This document shows, piece by piece, positions 9,015-18,100 of a stretch of 24,724 bases of DNA. The stretch is from Nemertoderma westbladi (lineage: Eukaryota > Xenacoelomorpha > Nemertodermatida > Nemertodermatidae). The stretch spans positions 1 through 24,724 of the forward strand of contig JAUCBJ010002684.1 of the NCBI GenBank assembly GCA_032718475.1, read 5' to 3'. Numbering within the stretch: the stretch's first letter is position 1; every line of letters starts with the position of its first letter. Made by a program: the position numbers and the translations under genes. The notes beneath the pieces are model-generated. The model ran no database searches and was not told where the DNA came from. It saw only the letters and a program-made list of their open reading frames with translations.

Positions 9015-9131
9015 TATAAGACAGCCTATCCTATAGGCCTATAGGATATATTGTATAGGATAGGAATATATTGTATATAATTATTTTTTTTACTTATTAA
9101 ATTTTAAGTCTGAGATCCAGTTTGGAGTTTA
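9015..9131 (+). promoter_or_regulatory. Short leader before the transposase, with 22-bp palindrome
   Basis: Only 117 bp separate the foldback insertion from the transposase ATG. The stretch contains a perfect 22-bp palindrome at 9027-9048 centred on GGCC, and a second diverged half (TATAGGATAGGAATATA) just after it. No clear TATA box plus initiator can be assigned. Confidence 0.35.
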
Positions 9132-11189
9132 ATGGCTTCCCGAATGCAGCAATATAGAAAGCGAAGGCTGCAGCTTGTTGAGGATTTAATATCTGTATCT
9201 GAGGCCATTGGCTTAGGCCTATCCAATCCTGATTCAGTCCTCCACGTTCAAACGGATGCACCATCATGCCACCATGACACACTCAGCAGCTTTGATCTAG
9301 ATCAGGGTGCACCTGCACGTGGTTCCAGTAATAATACAGAAACCGATTCTAATGATTCCGAATATTATTCAGATGATTCTGATAACTCTTCTTCTGAGGC
9401 TGACTTTATAATTGATGACGCTTCCACCAAAAAGTATACGAAATCAGGCAAGCCGAGCTGTATTGAAACTAATAATTTGTGTTGTGCGATTTTAAATTGG
9501 TTAAAAGGCAACAGCTCAGTGTCTGACAATGCTGCTTCCGATCTTTTGAAAATTTTGCATTATCATGTGTCAAAGCATCTCCCACGAACTGCAAAAACCT
9601 TGCGCATCAACCACTCTGAAAACACGCCTCAGGAATTAAAAAGTTGCATATCCTCTATTTCAAATATAGCAGGGGGGCGAATGGTTTTTTTTGGAATCCC
9701 TGAAAAGTTTAAGGGGGAAGTAATCACCATTAATATCGATGGTCTTCCTATCTCGAAATCTTCAAATAACACGCTTTGGCCTATTCTTGGAAGTGTTGAA
9801 CTGAAGTCTGAGTTGTGTGGAAGCGGCATATTAGGTGTAGTTGTTAAAGTTTTTCAAATAGCTCTTTGGATTGGTACTACAAAGCCAAGTAATATAAACC
9901 TATATATGGAGTATCTCACTAACTATTCCTTGAATAATGATGTGAAATACAGAATAGCTATAATGGACTCACCTGCACGCAGTATGGTTCTTTGTGTGAA
10001 GGGCCACAGTTCTTATGACCCATGCACCTACTGTAAGCTTTGGGGTTGTAGGTATCAAACATCCAGAGGACAGGTATCAAGTACTGGTACCGGTAATGCT
10101 ACGAGAAAACGGAGCAAAATTATTTACCCAGACCATAGCTTGCCACTACGAACTGACTCGGATTATATGAATATTGTTGATTCACATCACCAATATTCGT
10201 TAACTCCTTTGCGATCTATCTTAAAACTGAGTACTCAAATTCCTCCTGACTATATGCACTGTGTCTGTCTAGGTATTGTGAGGCAGTTAATACATTGTTG
10301 GGTTACTACTGACTCAATATGTAATAGAAAGCATCCGTTGCCATGTGTCTTGAAACCTAGTACTAAGGCAGTTCTAAATTCTCTCCTCCAGTCATTTGGG
10401 TTGTCAATGCCACTCGTATTCAATCGTAAGCTTAGAGGATTTAATGATATTAATCATTTTAAGGCCACTGAACTTCGAACTTTTATATTATATGCTTGCC
10501 CTTTATTGGTAGATTTTCTGCCAGATATTTATGTTAATAACCTTATGCATATTCATGTTGCGCTCCGAATTATGGTGTCTATGCAATTGGTAAGCTCACC
10601 AAATTACCTTGAATATGCACATAATCTTATATTAACATTTCATAGTGGTCTTGAGGAGCTTTATACCCCTGCTATATATACATTTAATATGCATTTAATA
10701 ACACACTTGGCATATTTTTGTTCCTTGTATGGTGCACTTGATAGATGGAGTGCCTTCTCTTTCGAAAATTATATGTCTTCTATAAAACGAAGCATTAAAA
10801 CAAAGAGAATTGATCTGATGCTTCAAGAGGTAATAAACAAGGGCTTTGATAGAGTGAGTTCCGCTTCACCGGAAAATACCCATGGAGCAAAGATTGGAAA
10901 GGGAAATTGCATATTTGCAAATGGCATGTATATTTTGATCTGCCATGTAGAACATAGGCCTAGTAAAAATAATAAGATTATAAGTTTAACTGGGCAGCGT
11001 CTGGAGTTTCTAAACGATTGTTTCACTCAACCATGCAAAAGTTCTCATTATGGTGAAGGTTTTTTTAAAATTCCTTCACCGGATAGAAATATTGAACAAT
11101 TTGACATCTCAGACTTTCGCTGGTGTATATGCATGCCCATGACTTTCAGAAACGATAATGTTTATTATATTAGTGTGTTGTGTAACTAA
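9132..11189 (+). CDS. Tnp2-type transposase of CACTA/EnSpm-like element
   Basis: This 685-residue protein is predicted to cut and join the transposon ends in the nucleus. A basic N-terminus (QQYRKRR, residues 6-12) and an acidic Ser/Asp stretch (about 68-96) precede the core. Core motifs typical of animal Tnp2-like transposases are INIDGLPISKSS (200-211) with LWPILG, MDSPARSM (278-285), a Cys cluster (Cys288, Cys298, Cys301, Cys306), PPDYMHCVCLG (371-381) and WSAFSFENYM (539-548). Asp203, Asp279 and Glu545 are candidate catalytic acidic residues, inferred from family conservation. The frame is open over its whole length with no intron needed. The BEN-like partner starts 94 bp downstream on the same strand. 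A 6.0-kb insertion lies 117 bp upstream of the ATG and may prevent normal transcription. Confidence 0.82.
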   Translation: MASRMQQYRKRRLQLVEDLISVSEAIGLGLSNPDSVLHVQTDAPSCHHDTLSSFDLDQGAPARGSSNNTETDSNDSEYYSDDSDNSSSEADFIIDDASTKKYTKSGKPSCIETNNLCCAILNWLKGNSSVSDNAASDLLKILHYHVSKHLPRTAKTLRINHSENTPQELKSCISSISNIAGGRMVFFGIPEKFKGEVITINIDGLPISKSSNNTLWPILGSVELKSELCGSGILGVVVKVFQIALWIGTTKPSNINLYMEYLTNYSLNNDVKYRIAIMDSPARSMVLCVKGHSSYDPCTYCKLWGCRYQTSRGQVSSTGTGNATRKRSKIIYPDHSLPLRTDSDYMNIVDSHHQYSLTPLRSILKLSTQIPPDYMHCVCLGIVRQLIHCWVTTDSICNRKHPLPCVLKPSTKAVLNSLLQSFGLSMPLVFNRKLRGFNDINHFKATELRTFILYACPLLVDFLPDIYVNNLMHIHVALRIMVSMQLVSSPNYLEYAHNLILTFHSGLEELYTPAIYTFNMHLITHLAYFCSLYGALDRWSAFSFENYMSSIKRSIKTKRIDLMLQEVINKGFDRVSSASPENTHGAKIGKGNCIFANGMYILICHVEHRPSKNNKIISLTGQRLEFLNDCFTQPCKSSHYGEGFFKIPSPDRNIEQFDISDFRWCICMPMTFRNDNVYYISVLCN

Positions 11190-11283
11190 TTATACGGAAC
11201 CTTGGCAGTTAAAATTATAGGCCTATCTTTAATTACGGTACCTATATATATATTTATATATAAATGTATAGAACATATATGTC

Positions 11284-12561
11284 ATGGATTCGTCGACCAC
11301 ACCAATATATAGGCCTACTGATGCTATTGTATATTGCCGTGAAGGAACAAATAGGAGTTACTTTACTGTAAATATTGACCGAGAAGTTATCGATTCGGTT
11401 AAGCCGAAATTTAGTGGCACATATGATGTGAATTGGGAAGAAAAGGGGAAAATATATACATGTCTCATTTTGTCTCATGGCTCAGTTAATGATACGTCCT
11501 TCATGGCTGTGTTGGATAAAGCCCGGGAAATGCAGCGAAAGCATTTCAGCTTTAAACAGGTTGCGTCTTCACTCCCTGACAAAGTTTTACCCAATACGAG
11601 AGATCGTCTACGTTTTCATCCCTATTCCGCATTAGGTCAACCAATATCTTCGTCATGTGATGAAACTAACCGCCCTCAACATCAGCGGTTCAGGTCTATA
11701 TCAAAGCCTAGTGCACCAACACGAGTCCATACACAAATTCCCAATCCTCCGTTTCCTTCATCGTTGTATATAAATCCAAATAACTCTCAACCCCAAACAT
11801 ACTCTCGTAAAAACATAGCTTCCCCTTTAATGTCCAATGCGAATGTTGTATGCGCTTCTTCTCCACATATTGGCGATGTTCCAGAAACCAATGTCATGGA
11901 GCATAATATCGTAAGGGCCATGCCTTTGACTCCAACACTCCCTGTGACTTCAACAACTCAGGATTCAACCTCCAACTTAGTATCTGTGCTGAAAGACCAA
12001 GGCGAATTTGATCCCAAATATAGGGTGGATGTTAAGTCAATGACAGACCGACAACTCGCAGAATCGAATTACCTCCTAAATGTTATGAATAGATCAACAC
12101 TACATTCGTATTGTGTCCGCATTGGAAATTTAGACAAAAGGTTAAATAAACTTGCTAACTTGATGAAAGAGAACAACGAAACAGAGGAAATTACCACTTC
12201 CTTTCAAGAAACTGTCGTAAATCCAGCAAAATCCAGTGCTGACTTGGAGTTTATGATATCCAACCCTTCAGTTATTAATAGTCTTTCAAAGAAAGGTGGT
12301 AGCTCACTCCGAGAAACTGTTGGGCTCCAAGTTAAGTCATTAATATCGCGAGAATTTGCGAAAGAATGTTCAATGTCAGGAAGAGGACAGGGTAACAAAG
12401 ATGTTGGGAAACTCGCCCTGATGAAAACTGTATTCCCTATGTTGTTGAAGATTAATTCTAATCGCCCAGACTTCACAGTGTCGTCCCTTAAGAGAGCCTT
12501 GTTTAAAGCGCATCGACAACTGGTTGACAATCGTCGTATTGTGCAATCTGATAAAGGGTGA
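11284..12561 (+). CDS. BEN-domain-like partner protein of the CACTA-like element
   Basis: This 425-residue protein lies directly after the transposase. Its N-terminus (WEEKGKIYTCLILSHG, 51-66) resembles the small N-terminal module of animal BEN/DUF4806-type transposon proteins. A long Ser/Pro/Asn-rich linker follows, then a short coiled-coil-like stretch (RIGNLDKRLNKLANLMKENN). The C-terminal part (about 340-415; SLISREFAKECSMSGRG, then a helical segment ending in LFKAHRQLVDNRR) resembles a BEN domain, a DNA-binding module, so it may help recognise transposon ends. The TGA at 12559-12561 lies inside a strong donor site (AAAGG/GTGAGC, intron from 12558), so the mature protein may continue into an exon at 13078. 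Family assignment is by eye only. Confidence 0.65.
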   Translation: MDSSTTPIYRPTDAIVYCREGTNRSYFTVNIDREVIDSVKPKFSGTYDVNWEEKGKIYTCLILSHGSVNDTSFMAVLDKAREMQRKHFSFKQVASSLPDKVLPNTRDRLRFHPYSALGQPISSSCDETNRPQHQRFRSISKPSAPTRVHTQIPNPPFPSSLYINPNNSQPQTYSRKNIASPLMSNANVVCASSPHIGDVPETNVMEHNIVRAMPLTPTLPVTSTTQDSTSNLVSVLKDQGEFDPKYRVDVKSMTDRQLAESNYLLNVMNRSTLHSYCVRIGNLDKRLNKLANLMKENNETEEITTSFQETVVNPAKSSADLEFMISNPSVINSLSKKGGSSLRETVGLQVKSLISREFAKECSMSGRGQGNKDVGKLALMKTVFPMLLKINSNRPDFTVSSLKRALFKAHRQLVDNRRIVQSDKG

Positions 12562-13077
12562 GCATAATTCACAATTAAATTATATTTATGAATGTCCCGG
12601 AATCGATATTTTGATTTTTCGAATTTCGAGTAGTGAAATACAGTAATTATATCATTAATAGACGCATTGCAGGACCTGCACGTGGTATAGTTAGTTTTAG
12701 CAGGTTCGAAAAGCTTAAAGTTGTATCAGAATAACTGAATATTATCATATTATTTAATTATTAAATCAATGTAAAATAATGTAAATTCAAAGTAAAATAA
12801 TGTAAATTCAATGTAAAATAAATCTAAATTCACTTTAAAAACGAGGTGGCAGTGAATTTCCTTCATTGCAAGTGTTGACTTGACACATATGATGATATAC
12901 ACATTTGATATAATTTAATAAATAATTCCAACTATCAAAATAGTTAACAACCTGACAATTCCTGAAAATATAATTTTATCTATTTTAAATCTGTTTTTAT
13001 GATAATTACTTACGCCTTTGTTTGATGATTTGAATTTTTATCGTTGCATTACGTTAAAAATGAGTTTTAATTTACAG
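12558..13077 (+). other. Candidate intron of the BEN-like gene
   Basis: The donor GTGAGC begins at 12558, one base before the stop codon. A candidate acceptor TTTAATTTACAG ends at 13077 after an AT-rich stretch. The 520-bp interval is noncoding and contains a repeat of about 24 bp built from GTAAAATAATGTAAATTCAA (about 12770-12835). Splicing here joins to the frame that ends near 13254. A weaker donor (C/GTATTG at 12536) would join instead to the acidic frame that ends at 13298. Confidence 0.35.
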
Positions 13078-13298
13078 GTTTTGGAGGAGTGGCGGTTGCG
13101 GGAAGATCCATGGAGGGTGTAGAAGACAACGTTTTGAATACAGGAGGATCTGTGGAGGATGTGGAAGACGGAGTGGAAAGTACAACGGGATCTGTGGAGG
13201 GGGGAGACTGGATGGGAAGTTCAGGAGGATCTGTGGAGCTCGAGAGTGGGGATGAAACTGATGAAGCATTTGATGAACTAACTGATCTGTTATCATAG
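13078..13298 (+). CDS. Possible last exon of the BEN-like gene (acidic repeat tail)
   Basis: In one frame this block encodes about 73 residues without a start ATG at its beginning. It contains repeated GGSVEDVED/TGSVEGG/GGSVELE units and an acidic end, DETDEAFDELTDLLS, before TAG. The DNA itself is a diverged tandem repeat of GGAGGATCTGTGGAGG. It follows a good acceptor and looks like a 3' exon, but the strongest upstream donor gives a different, Gly/Cys/Arg-rich frame. The correct joining cannot be decided from sequence alone. Confidence 0.35.
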
Positions 13299-14747
13299 TG
13301 ATACAGTGATACTTAATATAACAAACATAATCGACCGTATATAATGTTTTATAATGCATAATCAACGGGTCGACGAACTGCAGTTTCTATTGTTGGTTAT
13401 CCGAGATCGTGTCGACTTCCGGATTAATCTCTAGTTCTAGTAGGAATTACTCAGATTTCTCTGGGACGATTCCATAGGGATTCACACCGACTAACACTTA
13501 CTTGTGAAGGTCATGGCGGCGAGAATACTTGCGTTGGCTCACCGTTCCGGTGGCCCTCTGGTGGATATCGTGTCCCCGGACCCGGCAGACTGCGACGGAT
13601 TTCTAGCGGATTCCCTCGATTCCTACGTGGAATCCATTGATAGGATATTCGCCATGTCGGAATCGGATTCGTCTCGACGCGACGAAACGCGCAAAATTAT
13701 GATAATAGTAGTGTAGTTATATTTTGAACGGTTTTCTAATGCAATTATATTGTGCTCGCTGGTTTGTGAAATTATTATTCTAGTGACTTTGGTATATTTG
13801 TTTTAAAACAAATTGAAAACTTCAGGATAATATTATAGAACGAAATATAGCTGTACGTTTTGTTGTTAAAATGTTTTAATAAACTTTTTATAAATAAACC
13901 TTAGAGAAGCTTTATTAGGAGGTGTTAATGGGATCAGTTACCGGGATAGCTGGATACCTCCAACTCGGGAAAATAAATCTAGGTTAATTTATATCACCAC
14001 TTTGTGATTGATTGTGTTGATTGGTTGATATCGGGCGTTACATTGTGTGACAATTGTTACAGAAATGGATATCTGTTTTTCTTAATTATTTGTTACCAGG
14101 AGGTCGGGGCTATTGGGAAATTACCATCATTGAATTTGGCGCATCGAAAGCTTTTTGGTGATATATAATATTGCTTACTTTGGGCAACGTTTTTTTACAA
14201 AAAAAAAATGATTTTATTTGACCACTTTTTGTGAGTTTGAGCTTGAGCCTCTTACATTTGAAAATCCCCCCAATTACTGAAAATTGGTAGGAACGTTTGA
14301 AATTCTCATTACTTCGAAGTCGTTTTCTTAAAACTTTGTTGATATTTGGTCATAAGGTTGCTAATTTTCAAAACTCAATATATCTTCCAACTTCATAACG
14401 TATTAAGCGGAGAATCCTATAGTATCCATTACATTTGGTTTTTTTTTCATAAGGGCCTAAGTCAATATAAACAATGTAATCAATATTCACTATTATGAAA
14501 CACTGAACAACCTGCTACCTTCACTGCACACTTACACATTTTACCATTGATTATGAACCAGTACAATTATATATGAATTTATTTACACTTAAATTGAAAC
14601 CATATTGCTCATGACACATATTTCATTGTGCTGTAATTAATTAAGTTTATTGCTGAAGACCGCATTGATGTTTTGTAGCAGATGGGGTGGTGGACAGATG
14701 AGAGTGTCTCTACTGTGCTTAAGAAAATGTGTTCCATAATATGATTC
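13299..14747. other. 3' region of the CACTA-like element, mostly noncoding
   Basis: This is AT-rich sequence with one more GC- and CpG-rich island (about 13360-13715) that holds a short ORF. ATAAA-type signals occur around 13877-13897 and could end transcripts. I recognise no other gene. Confidence 0.5.
13513..13716 (+). CDS. Short unrecognised ORF in a GC-rich island
   Basis: This is 67 codons from ATG (MAARILALAHRSGG...) to TAG. The coding stretch and about 150 bp before it are clearly richer in GC and CpG than anything else inside the CACTA-like element, suggesting a different origin such as a captured host exon or another inserted repeat. I recognise no family. It could equally be a chance ORF. 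Confidence 0.25.
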   Translation: MAARILALAHRSGGPLVDIVSPDPADCDGFLADSLDSYVESIDRIFAMSESDSSRRDETRKIMIIVV

Positions 14748-14810
14748 AACAGGACTCATTCAATACGGTAACATGACTCATTCAATACGGTAACAGGGCT
14801 CATTCAATAC
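14748..14810 (+). repeat. 22-bp tandem repeat, about 2.9 copies
   Basis: The units AACAGGACTCATTCAATACG(GT), AACATGACTCATTCAATACG(GT) and AACAGGGCTCATTCAATAC start at 14748, 14770 and 14792. It lies just inside the right subterminal region of the CACTA-like element. Confidence 0.9.
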
Positions 14811-14880
14811 TAAATACTGCATATAACAATTGTAGGTGATGTATACAGGTATACCATCGTTTTAACCATAATTGGAACAA

Positions 14881-14904
14881 GGGGGGGGGGGGGGGGGGGG
14901 GGGG
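14881..14904 (+). repeat. Poly(G) tract of 24
   Basis: An uninterrupted run of 24 G on the + strand marks the inner edge of the right subterminal region. It could form quadruplexes. Its true length may be uncertain because homopolymers are error-prone in sequencing. Confidence 0.9.
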
Positions 14905-14917
14905 TGATGGATCGCAA

Positions 14918-15051
14918 TTGTCACATGAAAAACATATGTGTATCATACATTATTATCCTTATGGAACACATGTGAACTGTCACATATTGATCACATGCGA
15001 CAACACTGTAACATTTACATATATGTTACACATGTCGAATTATGTGTGGCA
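14918..15051. repeat. Right subterminal CANNTG-rich repeat region
   Basis: CACATG lies at 14922, 14967, 14992 and 15029, with CATATG at 14933 and several TATATG/CATATT variants. The words match those at the left end (CATATG, ACATGT), supporting their role as transposase-binding subterminal repeats. The frame that is open across this stretch (14918-15190) belongs to the ORF1 tail only after 15089. Confidence 0.6.
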
Positions 15052-15086
15052 ACCATATATGAAACACATACTCATGTTTAACTGGG
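15052..15086 (-). repeat. Right terminal inverted repeat of CACTA-like element
   Basis: It ends TCATGTTTAACTGGG at 15086 and is the inverse of 1250-1284, with three transitions over 35 bp. TT (15087-15088) follows directly. Confidence 0.85.
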
Positions 15087-15088
15087 TT

Positions 15089-15190
15089 TCGAGGTTCGAT
15101 CGTGAACGTGCCTACAAGGAAAGGCAGCGACGTAGACTACAGAATCGTCCATCCGCAACACTATCCAACAATGTTGATAGGGTTGACTGA
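15089..15190 (+). pseudogene. LINE ORF1, displaced 3' part (33 codons plus TGA)
   Basis: The codons read SRFDRERAYKERQRRR followed by 17 more residues, ending in NVDRVD and TGA at 15188-15190. The basic helix is typical of the last part of CR1/L2 ORF1 proteins. It joins codon 305 of the ORF at 335 in frame once the CACTA-like element and one TT are discounted, giving an ORF1 of 338 codons. No other coding interpretation fits, because everything upstream in this frame is transposon end. Confidence 0.75.
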
Positions 15191-15196
15191 CAATTA
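15188..15196 (+). promoter_or_regulatory. Candidate stop-codon readthrough signal, TGA CAATTA
   Basis: The ORF1 stop is followed directly by CAATTA, which fits the CARYYA hexamer known from tobamovirus-type leaky stops. The frame after this TGA is the ORF2 frame and has no stop through 18274. The 53 codons between TGA and the first ORF2 ATG contain no Met. Translation of ORF2 by readthrough is therefore plausible, but it is an inference from context. Confidence 0.5.
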
Positions 15197-18100
15197 ATAT
15201 CTACTGCTAATGGTACACCTACACATCCCATACCCCACCCCCACCCCCATATATTTTCCCAACTGGCACGTCATAATTTCCCTACTACCCCTATATCATC
15301 AACCACAACTGCCAATACATACAATCCTATCACTAACCCAGCTCCATCCATGATTTCAGGTGGGTCTGACATTACTATCCATACCCCAAGTGCCTCAGCT
15401 GCAGGCACAAAGCAGCTTAACATCCTTTATACTAATGCTGATTCCTTACATAACAAACTCAGTAATTTGCAAACACGAATTGCAAGTTTCCAACCCGACA
15501 TTATTGCAATTACAGAGGTTTTACCGAAAAACAAAATATTTGAATATAGTATAAAAGATTACGCCCTAGACGGTTATAACAGTGAACATCATAATCTGGA
15601 CGACTCGTTTTGTCAACGTGGGATCATAATCTACACAAAGAATAACAATTGTGGAACATCTATGGACTTACGTACCATCAGATTGAGATACACTACATTT
15701 TCGGAGATTGTTTTGATACAATACATCTACCAATATCTAGGCAAAAAAGAGACAGTTATATTTGGATGTATTTATTGTAGTCCTAACTCCACCCCGGACA
15801 ATAATAAAGAGCTAATCAGTTCCATTAATTTATTGTGTAAAGAAAATAATCCTACTCAAATAATATTAGTTGGTGACTTTAATATGTCTGAGACACAGTG
15901 GACAACTTTGCAAACATCAAATTCAGAGGAATCTGAAATTCTTTGTTGCTTTCAGGACAACTACTTGAGCCAACATGTCGACCAACCCACCCGCTTTCGC
16001 GAAGGAAACATTCCACGCATCTTAGACCTAGTCCTAACATCTGAACGTGACATGGTAGATAAAATTTCCTACACACCCCCTCTTGGAGCTAGTGACCACG
16101 TTGTCCTCGAGATTAGCCTGACCACACTTTCAAGTCCAGCATCACCTGTAACTGAATATAAAGTATTATCAAAGGCAAACTATAATGCAATGGCGACATA
16201 TATACAGTCATTCAATTGGATAGAAGTCCTAACACCAATGGATACAACTGAGGCATGTGCATGTCTTTACAAAACTCTCGAGTATTGTATACATAAATAT
16301 ATACCTGTCAAAAAATGCCGTTCATACAACTACCCCAAATGGATGACCAGGGATGTGCGCAAACTCATTTCCCTGAAGAAATCAGCATGGCGAACCTTCC
16401 GGAGGACCAATACACCTTCTGCCTACAACACATATAAACAAAGGAGAAATATTTGCAATGATGCTGTGAAAAAATCCAAACAAGATTACGAGCGCTCAGT
16501 AGCACTAGCAGCCAGCAAAGACCCGAAACAGTTCTGGAAATTTGTGCGGTCGAAAACAAAGTCTCGCGGCACAATAGCCTCCTTGAAAGACAAGCAGGGA
16601 AATATAGCAACATCTAATGTTGACAAAGCAGAAGTTTTGAATCAACAATACTTTTCTACTTTTACTACCGAGGACACACATTCTGTTCCTGATACATCAA
16701 CCTCAATTCCAGAAGCAACAATTAACTGGGTAGAATTTACACCATCTGTGGTGGAACAAGCTGCATCTCAGATAAACTCATCTGGTGCCCCTGGCCCTGA
16801 TGGAATCTTCCCGATACTCATAGTGACACTCATCGCCGTACTGGCTCTACCCCTCTCTATTATTTTTCAGAAGTCGTTGGAAAGCGGCATTGTTCCCCAG
16901 CCTTGGAAGGAAGCAAATATTACGCCTATATTCAAGCGTGGAGTCCGCTACCTTCCTATAAACTACCGGCCTGTTAGCTTGACCTCGATTCTCTGCAAGC
17001 TAATGGAAAGAATCATAGCCAATAACTTATACTCTTTCTGGAAAGAGTTCTCTCTGCTAACCATGGCACAGTATGGATTTCAAAGAGGAAAGTCATGCAC
17101 AATCCAACTCATTGATGTTGTGTTCCAGTGGGCAAAGGCCCTGGATGAAGGCAAATGCATAGATGTTGTATACCTAGATTTCCTCAAGGCGTTTGACACT
17201 GTGCCACACCAGAGATTAATTAAAAAGATGGAGAATATGGGGATTTCTGGTTCCCTGCTTGTATGGCTCAGGTCATTTATTACAGGTCGCTGGCAACGAG
17301 TTGTAGTTGGCGGGTCTCACTCCAAATGGGTTCCCGTTCTTAGTGGAGTACCTCAAGGGAGTATTTTGGGCGTTCTTTGCTATCTGGGATTTATTAACGA
17401 TCTACCGGACGCTGTGACATGGATAATACACCTCTTCGCAGACGACACTAAGGACAGTGCCATATTTACCCCATCCCCATATCTAACATGCGGGCCCCTC
17501 CAAAACGATCTTGACAACCTTTACAGATGGAGTGTCGTGTGGCAGCAGCTATTTAATAATGACAAATGCAAAATTATGCACATAGGAAGGACAAACCCAA
17601 AGTTTGCTTACACCCTGGGAGATATTACCAACCAGCATCACCTTGCGGAAACTACAACAGAAAAAGATCTTGGTGTTTACTTCCAGAATAATCTACATTT
17701 CAGCATCCACATCGCCAACATTGTTAAGAAAGCAAACAGCCATCTTGGTCTTATATACCGCAGCTTTAATCATATAGATGGCGATATATTTCTTGGGTTA
17801 TATAAGAGTATGGTTCGTCCCATTCTTGAATATTCATCTGTGGTTTGGTCTCCAAAAAAAATTGGCGAATCGAAACTAATCGAAGGAGTACAACGCCGCG
17901 CGACGCGGCTTGTCTCAGGTCTCCGTGATCTCGATTATCCTTCACGCCTTCGTAAGTTGGGTCTGCCAACGTTGGAATACCGGCGCCACCGCGCCGATAT
18001 GATCCAAGTCTATAAACTGCTGACCGGTCTCGATAACGCAGACTACCGCACTTACTTCACATTGGATCCTTCCAGTCGTCGCGGACACTCTCTGAAGTTA

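Larger units (their letters stand above)
1250..15086 (+). mobile_element. CACTA/EnSpm-like DNA transposon, 13.8 kb, two genes
   Basis: The ends are 35-bp inverted repeats starting CCCAGTTAAACATGA, 32 of 35 matching between 1250-1284 and 15052-15086, flanked by TT on both sides. The termini do not read CACTA or CACTG, so the superfamily call rests on the Tnp2-type transposase (9132-11189), the 2-bp duplication and the dense subterminal repeats. A BEN-like partner gene follows the transposase. The element inserted in LINE ORF1 and was later invaded by a 6.0-kb foldback element (2989-9005); without that it would be about 7.8 kb. Both genes are open, so the element was recently active or is still competent apart from the insertion in its 5' region. 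Confidence 0.78.

Noticed and set aside
13344-14042. Possible solo LTR ending in GGGCGTTACA
   Set aside because: A TGTTTTATAAT-type start and a TTACA end can be chosen, but there is no matching target duplication and the starts and ends are not inverted versions of each other.
14918-15088. The first 57 codons of the frame open from 14918, as a protein of its own
   Set aside because: This stretch is the transposon end, made of subterminal repeats and the inverted repeat. Only the part from 15089 is coding, as the tail of LINE ORF1.
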